Below are positions 1 through 12,100 of a stretch of 64,000 bases of DNA, piece after piece. Source of the stretch: Hymenolepis diminuta. Its lineage: Eukaryota > Platyhelminthes > Cestoda > Cyclophyllidea > Hymenolepididae. The notes below the pieces were generated by a model, which was not told where the DNA came from, searched no databases, and saw nothing but the letters and a program-made list of their open reading frames with translations. Each line of letters opens with the position of its first letter. Position 1 is the stretch's first letter. Position numbers and translations under genes: made by a program. The stretch is taken from NCBI GenBank assembly GCA_900708905.1, contig CAADRB010000041.1, forward strand, positions 509,639-573,638, read 5' to 3'.

Positions 1-1097
1 AGTAAGTATAAAATATGTATACGATCATGTGTGCTGGTAAAAGTCCAAATCAATATAGATTTTTTCTAAATCACAAAGTTAAACAACTACATGAAAAGGC
101 TGTTTATGAAAAACAGAAAAGAACTAAGCAGACATTTATGAGTTTTCTGGAGGTCTATGAGATTTTATTTAACGGATCATTGTATTTTCATTAAGTTCGT
201 ATTTGAAAACGTGCTCTTTGCACTGTAGCCTAATTGAGTCTCAGTTGATTTTCACGCACTCTTCGTTTAAAAAATACATCCGTTTAAAGTACATTAAAAA
301 ACTAAAAAATCCCATTTGACTTATAAAAGGAATCAATTTTCTTGTTCTTCATAGAATTGACCAATATAATCATTCTTGCGTTCATACATATCTCAGGGCT
401 CAAGTAAGATTAAATGAATAAATGAGAGTTATTAAAAATAACTAACAAATGCGAGCTGGACATGAAGATAATTATATTAATCTAGATGGGGAGAGAGGGT
501 TACTAAGTTAGAACATTTTGAACCTAAAAGGCAGTGATTTCTGTTGCTGCTGAGCAGTGATTGGTCTCATTTCATTCTTACGATTTTTTTACAATTTGAA
601 GTGTCTAAATCTGTTATCTACAGTCTGACATTGGTTTGGAGTCTTTTTTTTCAGTGGAAAATTCCGCCAGCTGCAGATCCTGCTTCTCGCAAATCGGGTC
701 TGATATATTTAAATGTGTATTATTAGAACTGTACAAGGACGTTAGCTTGAGTTGTGGCATCACTCTTATCTCCATATAATTTATACTGAAATATATTTTT
801 TTATAAAAACTAAATCTTTCAAAAAGACTACCCAATAGTTCAATCAATAAGAGTTAAAGACGGATATCTAGATGGCAGTTGCATCCTTCCCTTCGGAGCC
901 TTGTGTGATTTATTCAGATCTGCAATCCATGCAAATTAAATTGAATCGGTAGATCAATCAAACCAGTTTTATCCATAGTAAACACTATTAGTATTATCTC
1001 TGGTGGAGTAAAGTTGCTTATTATGGGGAACATCTAGGACTAGTGAAATAGTTTAAGCAAAGGGGAGAGATGCGAAAGGAATAGAATGAGGATGAGG
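1..1097. other. Intergenic, no recognised feature
   Basis: AT-rich sequence with only short open frames on both strands. None shows a recognisable motif or coding-like composition. Confidence 0.5.
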
Positions 1098-1312
1098 TAA
1101 ACGGTGGCGCAGTGCATAACGTTTTCTTCTGGGAAGTCGGAGGTCACGGACTCAATGCCCACTGGTGCAGAATGGCCAGCCACACTAGTTATTTCTAGTC
1201 AACAAAAGGGATGACAGAATACGAGCTTCTCACCAAAACGAGGTTCCATAATCCTGCTTCTCCACTCAAGTTGTGTGTCGGAAACCGCTCTTCTAAATGA
1301 GTTATGAGGTTC
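1098..1312 (+). repeat. tRNA-derived SINE-like element, copy A
   Basis: A box-A-like string (GGTGGCGCAGTGCATAACG) lies at 1103-1121 and a box-B-like string (GGTCACGGACTCAATGCCC) at 1142-1160, the spacing of an internal RNA polymerase III promoter. Behind them come a shared body (ending near AAAAGGGATGAC) and a tail (CGCTCTTCTAAATGAG). The same head, body and tail recur on both strands elsewhere in the window, so this is a dispersed family and not a tRNA gene. No clean acceptor-stem pairing is visible. Confidence 0.65.
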
Positions 1313-3295
1313 ATACTTCATATGAATTCTAGTTTCATCCTACAAGTTTGCTTAAAACTTAAAAGATTAAATGTTTATTTGACAGGCTCGGACATTATTA
1401 ATTCGAATGAAAGGAATATGGCAACAGTCTTTGATTCTAGTGTGCTTTCTTTACTCATCGAATTTTTTTTAAAGCCACGTGTCTGTTTGAAATCATTAAT
1501 TTTGACAAATGAGTGATTTATTCCTATAAAACACCACTCACTGAGAGTTTTTACATGAAATATATTTTAAATATGCACTTTTGAGTACATCTTTTTTGCC
1601 ATACTTATTGTTGATTTAAACACGTCTTTTTAAAGCTTTAATAAGGAATCATTTTAGCAAACACGCACTGTTTCTTTTTAGAGATGTATCTTTATGTTTC
1701 AAATTATTGGGCAATTTACTTTTCGATGGTTATCCAATGGCAAAATTGGGAGCGACTGAGAAGTGCTCCTGTTTTAAAAAATCAACTTAGACACTGATCA
1801 ATGTTTTTGTAACTTCACCCGCGGAATACATGGCTTTGAATTTTCTTAGCAGTATTTCCATTGATCTGAGCACGCACTTCTGTCATTACCCTTCACCTTC
1901 GTACTTAAATAATGGGTTTCTACACTTCATAGTGTGTTGATAATTCAGCACGTTCTTGAATATTTAAACACTTAGATTTAAAGGCTATCTACTAAAGCGT
2001 ACTGCATCCACGGTTGCTCAGACGTAAGAAAACAGATGAGGAAAACTTAGTGCTTAAACGACAATTTCCTTTCATTTATTGAGAAGGCACAGCTATTTAT
2101 ATACGACGTGGGAATTGACTGATTATCTGGTTAGCAATGTGGTAGTGAGGAGAAATCAATCACAGTGTCTGAGGAACGAATTTTGCTTTCTATCGCTACT
2201 CAAAATTAGAAATATCGGTCTGCAAAATTCATTTATTAATGAGATTCCACTTCTTATTCCTTTTCCATTTAAAACAAGTTCCATAAGGCACGTTCTTGTT
2301 GATTTTTGCGGTAGAAACGGAAATATCGAAATGATGGAATATACAGCTACTTATGCGTTTTGATTTCGAGCTTCACTACTGGGTGCTTGGAACATTTTGG
2401 AATCAGAACAGTATATATGCGCCTAGTTTGAATTTTTACTTTAATTCGGAAGTATAAAAGTCTATTGTTAAATCCATCTAAATGTAATCTATACGGATGG
2501 GGGAAGTTGTATCGTGTCTTTATTCAAAGGTTCTTGAAACTTCTAAAAATACCACCTTTAAAGGTAATTAACAGCCTCGGGCACTCGATGAGCACCGTCC
2601 TCGCAACTGACACCGCCCTTTAATGCGAACACGTTTTAAGGTCGTTGATTGTCACTTACTCATCAAATTCGCTAATAGCATAATTTGTGTGCCTTGGTTT
2701 TTTTCAAAAAAAGCACTAGATACTCACAAATCATTGGTTTATCTCAAGGTCACGATTAAACTCAAACTATTATAATATAATCGTTATTTTTTAAAAGTTA
2801 TAGGCATCCAAACATAGAACCTAGGGGATTTTTGGGTAATGTTTTAAATTGGAGGCATAGGAAACTTCTGTCTATCTGAGACCGTTTGTCTTACAATTCC
2901 TATCCACATTTATTTTCCCTTTTTGAGTAGAAAGTCTGAATGAAATGATTTCATGTGATTTTTAAACCATCTCACTAGGTTCTGTTGAAGCCATGGTAAA
3001 GTGGGCTTCATTTATAAACTCTTATTTTATGCAAGAAAGCGAGAGGTTAGATCGGACTTTGTTGATTTACTTTATCATCAATTTGGAAGTGTATTAATTT
3101 ATTGTTTCGAATTCTCAGAATGCCCACTAAAAATAAATGACTTTACTAACAATTTTCGAAGTCACTTAAGCCTGAGTTAGTTACTTGCATATTTTGGACG
3201 TTTGTGTATTTTTAGAAATGCCGGCAATATATACTAATATCCTTTTGACTACTCACGAGATCATCACTACATTGTTTATTATAGCAACAAAATCC
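1313..3295. other. Intergenic, no recognised feature
   Basis: AT-rich sequence without convincing coding potential. The longest open frame (2079-2363, +) has no recognisable domain. Confidence 0.45.
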
Positions 3296-3745
3296 AAGGC
3301 TGAAAATTCAGGCTTTCTTCGCACCAGGAACCCCACCAGAATCTGCTCTAGGTCATCGAAGGCGCTACTGTCGATGCTGTACCGTTCTATAGTCCCCTAC
3401 AACACTCGTCTCGCTCCCTGGCTGTGTGTGATTGAGTCTTGCTGTGTTTCTGTCCGATGCGTCTCCCCCATGTATCTACTCCCCGGTGCCGCTACTCCAT
3501 TATTATTCTCCTCTCGAAATCCGAACTCAATACACGATTCTCTCACCGTATATTTGCATTTTATCATCATCTCCGGTTCTCATCTGCGCTCTTAGCGCTG
3601 GGACTTTTTACATTCTCTCTGAATGACCAGTATATTTCCACCGTGCTTTGAATTGTGTTGTGGCTAATGTCTCTCATTCTCCTTCTCCTTTCCTTTTTCT
3701 TTCCCTCTTCCGATGATCTCACTCAGACTAATAAATTTAGGAGAG
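3296..3745. other. C/T-rich block of unknown origin
   Basis: About 450 bases with clearly higher C and T content on the + strand than the flanks. Overlapping open frames are present in several phases, as expected of pyrimidine-rich DNA. No domain, terminal repeat or splice pattern is evident. It may be a fragment of a transposable element UTR or LTR. Confidence 0.3.
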
Positions 3746-3885
3746 CTTCTTGTGATAATGTCATTTTAGTCAACTCATACCACCCGGCTACTGAATACAC
3801 CTGCCTGACTCTTATACACGTTAACAGAATAAACCTAATTACACACTGTTTTTTCATTGTGTGACTAGAACTTAATATTTAATAG

Positions 3886-4040
3886 AACTGCAGGTTGTGT
3901 TCGTCTGTGAAGTCAAAGACCACGAGTTCGATGTTCACCAGTGCGGACAGCCAATAAGTGTAGTGGCTACCGCACTGGTTAAAAGGCGTGACGGATGTTA
4001 CTCCTCTAGAAATGCTTTTCTAAATAGGTTTGGGAGTTAG
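3886..4040 (+). repeat. tRNA-derived SINE-like element, copy B (5' truncated)
   Basis: It starts within the region between the two promoter boxes (TCGTCTGTGAAGTC), keeps a box-B-like CACGAGTTCGATGTTCACC, then has the family's GGTTAAAAGGCGTGAC body and the tail GAAATGCTTTTCTAAATAGG. Box A is not recognisable. Confidence 0.55.
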
Positions 4041-6196
4041 TTTTGGTTGGTATTATAGATGCGAGTCGAATAGAAAAGTATTGTGTGACTATTACGTTTA
4101 TTGATTGGAGAGAACAGTGAAATTTTAAGATAATAGTCAAAGAAAATTAGGATATTTTGAGCCCGAATGGCTACTAGTCAGTACTTTTCTATAAGACATA
4201 AATGCCTAAAAGATAAAATTTACTTTTAATACAAATTAGTAAAGCTAGTTTTGCTCGGAAATGTGAGATGTGAACTTTGTATTATCCACAGTCGGCAAAA
4301 ATCGAACGACCTAGCAACTTGAATAGGTCCGAGGATGAGAAAAGAAGATCTGGTGTTGGGGGGGCTCGACATTGAGATTCAGACCGACTGTCATTCAATA
4401 AAAAGGAAGGAGCTCAATCATTGAAAATAAAAATCAACGTTGGCGACTACGGAGGGCAATCATCGAGGCACCTGAAACCAGGGGCCTGACTACACCCAAT
4501 CCAGTTTACTGACCTAAATATGATTCAGGATCGAGTTAAATACTGAGACAATCTGATTCGTGGTTTGATTTGAGACTTTGATCTGTCGTTTGCTATTTAA
4601 AAGTCTCTAAATTTAATGGATTCTGGCAGTTCTACGTAAAGTAGAGATCTAATCAGTTCTCAAAAGTCCAAATAAGGTGGAGTGAATTTGAGCTGGGTAT
4701 ATTCAAATATTTTTGGAAAAAATGAAAGAATCGAACAACCTTTTGATATGAGAAGTGCAAAGTTTGCTAGCGGTTGGGAAAATTTTTTTGACCGCGTATT
4801 GAGCCTCGATGTCAATTTTCCTTAAGACCTCCATTAGACGAGCAAAGGGTTTATTTCCCAAAGTAAGTAGTTTTCATTGCCAATGCACTTTATTTGAATC
4901 AGGATTCTTTGGTTTAGCTTTATACTCATCTTATTAATCCAAATTTTGCTAATACTAGAATGTTTGATTGTAAAATAAGTTTTCCAATTAAATAAGCTTG
5001 TCAAAGTTTTAAAGTATAATTATAAAGCTAAAAGTTTCCAGTTATAAGGCGTCATAATGCACTTTTAACTAACAAGTTGAATTTTGCATGTTTTATAAAA
5101 AAATCAACTTCGCACATTTAGAGGCTGAATCACAATATCTGTTGAAAGGAAGTAATTTAGACGACGCTTAATTATTGGAGCCTAAAAGAACTGTTCCTTT
5201 TCATCTTAAGGCTAACAGGCGTCGTTTGTCACTTCATCACTGTTTATGTTGCGCGGTTCCAGTGAATTCATGAATCTTTGCTAGTTCACTCAGTTTATAC
5301 GCTTAAATATCGCCAAAATTTTGCAGCATCCAACTAGCCCGCCTGCAAATTTAATCGGTTTAGTTATTGCTAAGAATTTTGCACCAACCGCGGATAGCGA
5401 ATTGAGAATCTACGTTTTATTGATTTATTTTAGCTCAAATGGGTTACTTAAATATTGCAGTTAATTCGACTTAACTAGCAGGAAAAGCGTAAGTTAAAAA
5501 TCGATTTGTATCGATCGATATTAGCGCATGGATTAATTAACTTTCGGGAGCGAAGTCTGGACAGAAATTGTTCTCGATTCAGCTAAGCACAGCCATAAAT
5601 TCATACCTATCAATTTCCGCTCGAGAATAAGTGTTTAAGAAAAATGTAAAGGGCTTTCAAGGAAAGAATTCGACCAATTAGACACATTCAATACAAACAG
5701 CAAAAAAACAAATTCTAGATAATCTTATGAATTTTAATTGATGTCTAAGTTTAATGTATCTCTCCAACGATTGTAGCATTCTTAGGTGGGTGTTTTTGTA
5801 CACAATAGGAGACCAAAATAATTCCGCAGTTTCTAACACCAGGTTCAACAAAATTCTCTAAAATTATTTTTCATACAAACAGACCCCAACTAGCTCAACA
5901 TACTCGAAGATCACAAAATATTTTTTCCAACAATCGACACCGGTAGTTTACGCCTGTCGGCGTTAATATAAGCGGAGAGAAAAATAAGCTTTTAATTTAC
6001 AAAAACAGGGCGTTGAAATTTCAGTATCAATACGTTGCTCAAATCCCTACGAGAAAACGAAAAAATCATAATCAGGATAAAAATCGTGGCAGTGAGTCGT
6101 GGAGCATCAATCAATGAAAAAAGGAATAACCAATATTTACACAAATCGGGACAAACGCACATAGCTACCTGACTATACAGGAGAGAAATCAAAAAT
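4041..6196. other. Intergenic, 3' flank of the MFSD4-like gene
   Basis: No coding region recognised. The part nearest 6196 should hold the 3' UTR of the minus-strand transporter gene. Poly(A)-signal-like strings exist on the minus strand (ATTAAA at 5996-5991 and two AATAAA around 5413-5430), but I cannot say which is used. Confidence 0.4.
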
Positions 6197-9100
6197 TTAA
6201 GAAATTGTATCCATGGACCGAATTGCAAGGGGTATATCAGATGGTGACGAAGGTGGCTGAATCCATTCTACTTTTAGACGACTGTCCCTATTAGAGATAG
6301 GATCATCAGGAGCCATCAAATTACTCTGTGATGTATTGGAACTAGGTTTCTTTTGTGGGCTCTTGTTACTGGATGCTTCTGGAAATGGTGAAAGCCATTG
6401 GGTAACTTTTTTCCACCAAAAGAACCGTCTAACTAGTTGGAGAGTAAGATCAATTAGAAGGCAAAAGAACATTAGGATGGAGAGGATCATGGTTGTACGT
6501 CCTAAAGTTTGAGATGCATTTTTGTGAAATACTCTTTCGGTAAGATAACCGGCCGAAGCGGGTACAATTGATTGACCAAGGAGCATTGCGAGATAAAGAC
6601 AGTAGCCCCGTGGTTGATGGACATGAAGACCACTTCCTGCTATTGCTCCTAATCCGAGACCCAACCCTCCTGTGGAAATCCAGGTAGCTTTGTCTCTAGC
6701 AATACTCCAAGATTCGTATATTACACGGCTGCTATTATCGGCTGGTGCAAGGTAGACAAGATGGGATGTTGTCATTTCCTTTAAAGTGCAGGTACAGATC
6801 AAGCAAATGAGCGACCCAACTGTCCGAATGAACAGAGCGGCAATACGAAATGACCTTTCACGCCGGCGACTAAAATGGAAGAAAAATGACTCAGATTAGT
6901 GGAAAAAGCCTAATCTGAAAATAAATAAGTTACCAGTGTTATCTTAGAATCTCAAACGGGAATAACTAGATCATACAACACGTCAAATGGTCCTTATGAT
7001 TATTTACTCTTCTTCTTCAGATTGTATTTTTGAATTGTTTTAAACGGTTAAGATTAATCCGGTCATTTTGTGAAAATAAGGACCTTATAATACTTTATTA
7101 AGAAAGTAATAATACCGTTATTTAGTCGTATCAGACCAATGAAACGCATTGATTAGAAATACCAACTGATTTCAAGTATGGAATTCATTAGAATTTGGCA
7201 ATCAGTATATTCGAATCGATTTCTGCTCGCGCTGATTACCGAGAATTTATCAACTAGAAAATGAAAATGTTAACGGTTTTTAGCTACAGAATAAGTAGAG
7301 TTCAGCAAAGTCCAATGCCCACTTTATAATAAACTGATGAATATACTGATTTACGCACTTTAACTTTGAGTACATAGGTAAAAATGTAACGGCCTTCATT
7401 ACCACGAAAATCATTGTTAATGAATGAAAAATTTTCAAATATTGCTACAAACCTCGATTGACACAAATCATTTTGTTTACAATTGTGCAAATGGAAACGC
7501 TTTTAATGATTCTTTTTTCATTCAAAAGAGAGTTACAAAGGAAATCTTCAAATAAATCTCAAGATCTTTGAAAGGAGATGTTTTCCGAAACCCACCTTAA
7601 ACAGAGAAGCGTTCTGAGATCTTCGGTTAGAAACGGGACTTTTGCTACTCTACACTTGACCAGTTTTAACCGACATGCTTGGGTATTTGGTTCTTGACGA
7701 TTGGTACTATATCCGTGACCACTAACTTAGGATATTTATAGGGCGACCTATACGCCACTGGCAATCATATAATAATTCCTCAGTCTATTTAGAAAAGCGT
7801 TTTCGAAAACCCAGCTTTGGGAGAGCCATAGCACCATGGAGTCATCCTGATGAGAAACTCAAAATCAACCAATGCGGTTGGTCATTCCACCCATCGGACC
7901 CATGGTCTCCGACCTCGCAAACGAGCACGTTAAATGCTGCGTCACCGGCTCTCATTTATAATCTTACATATAATCGCATAAGAATACAATAAATTTAAAC
8001 TTTATAAATGGACTCACCTAATTGGGAAGAAAGAGGTTGTTGGTGGCCGAGTTGAATCCTTTGAAGCAAACTCGACGGAATTTTGAAGGAGGTTAATTCC
8101 CATATCTGCAGTCTCTCCCAAACAGAGATAGCACAGGCGTCCAGTTGCATCACCCATCCAGAATAACATTGTCACAAGAAGAGCATTGACCTAGAAAATT
8201 ATAAACCAAAATTGACCATGAAGTCAGTTGGATTTTAAGATGTGAATAAATCATTGATATCCTTAATATTTTTTGGAAGTCTTAAGTTTTTGAGGGATTT
8301 AATGTAGGGTTTATATTAGAGTACTAATCTAGAATATGATTCGAATCGGTTTATTAGAAATAGTAATTAATTTTCCGATTATGATCAAAAGAACGATCTT
8401 GAAATATACTATGAAGAATCTGTGTGAAGATCAAGATCTCGCATCGACTGATAGAACATTTGAGATGAATCTGCGATGCTTTAACTTGATTTCATATTTT
8501 TAAAAAAAAGCAGATATATTGAGCTAACATGCAGTGGTACTCCGTCTTTAAAACCAGAATTCTCAAGGACCGAAATTGAGTTTATCTATTTCACATTTTA
8601 TTTTGAGTAGAAGGGTCATCATTCGAGTAGAGAATATTCCATTGTTTTTTGTCCTGTGGGTACTTCTACCAATCACTTAAAAATTGGCGACCGGAGGTGA
8701 AAATCTCAGGAAAGGTTGCCAAAAAAGGGGAGAAAAACATCCCAGTGGGAAAAAAACTGTATTTAATATTTATCAATAATATTTCTCAAAACAAAATATA
8801 TAAATGCATTTATAATCTAGAAAACAGGAAAAGCAAATGATTACGCATGAGTGATCATCCCAACTGATTACGTCTTCCATGTGTTTCCATATATATGTAT
8901 GTATATATGTCATCAACGGTATACTATAGTCAAGAAATTCTTATTGTAGTTAAGCTCGTTTATGAAATTGTCAATCAGAATGCGTACAAGTGACGTTTAA
9001 CAATACCATTATCAATAAGGATAATGAGAAGTTGTTGAGTTGCTATGCCTTATCTGTAATAAAAGGTACTTATAAAGTGGATCGAATGAGAAGACAGTAG

Positions 9101-12100
9101 ACAAACATCACAAAAATTAGTCGGAAGGAATTTGAAAGTGAGTGAATGATGGATAATCTTGATCAAAGATTTCAAAGATAGTTTTGCTTCATGTATTATT
9201 TATAATTATAAAACAACGCATTAAAATTTGAAATGCATAATGTGTGGAATACTTGCACGAGCATTAAAAATTCTGTTTGGTTTGGGCTGGCTTCAAAGTA
9301 GAGTATTTCAATTCATTTCAATCAGTCGCTCTTTGGTTATTTGAAGATATTGACATCTCAGGAAAGCTAGGCGCAAACTTTCGAAATTCAATTTATCGAT
9401 TAACTCACCCAAAAACACACGGCGAATATTGAATGTAATTCAAATAACATTCAACTGATTGAATTCCAAAAAGCTTTTTCTTTTCAAAAAGTATGGGCTT
9501 TAAGGAAGATATCAATATAATTTTGTATTTATATCCTTTTTAAGTCAGTTTATATCACTACAAACCACATCATAATGCGAGGGCGTGACGTTTAACAAGT
9601 CCATTAAATAGTAGCAAAATGTATCGCTTGGATCATTACAATTCCTCAAACTTGCAACTACCTCAAAATATATTTGAGAGAGCTATGACGACGGTCCACA
9701 CCATAAACGGGCACGACCAAGATGATGAAATAAGTGTGACTTAGGCATAGTATCGGCGTCACATCAAGAAATATGGTGTTGGCGCCAAAGTGAACGGACG
9801 CATGATACAACTGTCTTTCTCCACAGCCGCCATTATGAAACCAGGCCGTTGTTTGTGCGGATAAACACAAACTAACACCATTTAAACGAACATAGATCGT
9901 GAGAAGCAAAAATAAATGATGTGGCGTGAATTCGGCGATCTACAACAGCTGGGTTATACACCTTAAAAATGGAATCGATCGCAAATATGCATTTATCTTA
10001 TAAAGAAGCAAAACTTGTCATATTTATTAGAGTCTATTTTATCAAAATACGAAATGTGCATAAATGAATTTGCATGTATCCTGGAGAGATACGCAATTTT
10101 AAACTATGTTCCTATGTAGGCTTCGAATACTCAAATCTGTGCATCACCGATAAGTAGTATTTTTTTCCATAGCTCAAAACAGTAACCATGGCTTCTACCG
10201 TAATTTAGTTCTGAAATTGGCGATCTGTCCTTATATAACGTTAATACCCTTGTCTATATTAGCTATACTGCAGTAATTCAACACACCAAAGACGGAGTTC
10301 GGAGATAAGTCTCCTTTCTATAGTCAAACATGGCAAATGTTGTTGTATAGAGATGTCGAAAACATACAGTAAATGCCTTTCTTCGCTAAGTGCCCCCATA
10401 ACAGCCGTCAACGGCATTTAAACATTGCTAACTTTGCCAATGGACATTCAAAAAATACATTCGAGTTAACTTAAATCAAATTTCACCTTCTTAAGCTATT
10501 TTATAATTAGAAGAAGCAAATAGACAATAGGAGAAAAGGTGATAATTAAAAACAACGGCAAAACATAAGGTTATGATGCAATGGCGTCTCAGTGGAGTTT
10601 TACAAATATATTTCACGTAAACTCAGTCTGATCAGGGAGCAAACTAAATAAAACTACCAGAAGTTAGTGCACAAGGCGTTGTTAGTCATTCCTAACTAAC
10701 GCCCAAGGTTTTTAGGAAAAACTGGCATATTTTCCCAAATTATTCATAAAAAATAATTCTTCGCGAACAGGAATTCAAAACATACGCCACTACCCACAAA
10801 ACCACTAGATAAGTCAACATTTTTTAAAGCAATTTTGATATATGCTTCCAACTTAGCATTTACTTTATTTTGAACTTTATTTATGTCAGAAATACAGATA
10901 CAATCACGTACGATAAATAACGTTACCAACTTACCGGCGACCAATGAAGCGTTCTTAGCGTGAAGCTATGAATAAAAGCCCCGTAGGTAGTTTCCAGACC
11001 AGCAAAAATGAAAGTCGCCACCAGAACCCAGAAATCTGTCGGGCAAGTTACCCAAGGCCAGACAGTTGGCTTGGGGGCGTAGTTCAAATAAACCGACTGC
11101 TCTGGTGTTTCCGACGCCTCTTTCTGCGCCTCAAGGTCCGGTGATTGTGCATTCTTGATCTGACTATGTCGCGAGTAACGAAGAACAGCAAAATTCGGCA
11201 CCGAGACACTGACATGGAAGGTAGGTTTAACTAGGTTTGTCTGCTCGGCACCTTTAGCACACCAGGAGACATTTTTGGTTACTGTTTGCGGTGGCGGTGA
11301 CTCGGAGTCTGTAGGACTACTCGTCCGAGGTTCATCATCAGTGTCTATAAAAAGAATCGATAAAAAATAAATATCAGTAAGTGGAAACTGATAAGCTACG
11401 GTAAATTGAAGTGGTATAATATCTAAACCATTAACAAGATAGATAATGTGAATAACTCATCTAATTAGATAAACACTTTCCTCTGACCTGTGTAGCAAAT
11501 GAAATAATTCCGTACATTTTATCGCTACAAAAAAATCCAGCTGTAAATAGCGAAATTGTTAAAAATATTGATATCACCAAATTTCATGGATGCCTTAATT
11601 AAAAGCTGATTTTAAAGCCATATATCGTTGGGCCCGATTCTTACTATCGATACAATCTTTAAGTGAAGAGACAAGGCTGATAAAGTCAATCAAATGCGAA
11701 TATCATAAATATAATAAAATACAAAAACAACCCAAACCCTGATAGGCAGTATTCTGCTAGCATTATCAAACGTCAATCGTACTTAAAATTTATGAAACAA
11801 AGAACTTGCGTGTCATCGGCGCCACCAATTGTTCGCAAACGAGTACGAGATGAAAAGCTCATATTTGTCAAACATTGATTTTTGATAATGATGAATCGTA
11901 TCATCTGAAGCTGCCAAATAAATGACTGAAAAATGTTATTTGAATTCTATGGCAAACTATTCGGTTCTTCAACATAAGTGCTCTTCTGATCCTAGTATTT
12001 ATCTGCTGAGAAAATAAACGTTGGAAATCTCTATCTATTGCTACAAACAGAAATCAAGCTGCGAATAACAGGTGCTTCTATTCAAAAATAAATTTGAAAG

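Noticed and set aside
9658..9909. An additional transporter exon
   Set aside because: There is no acceptor in front of it, and exons 4 and 5 join in frame with the helix order expected of the family without it.
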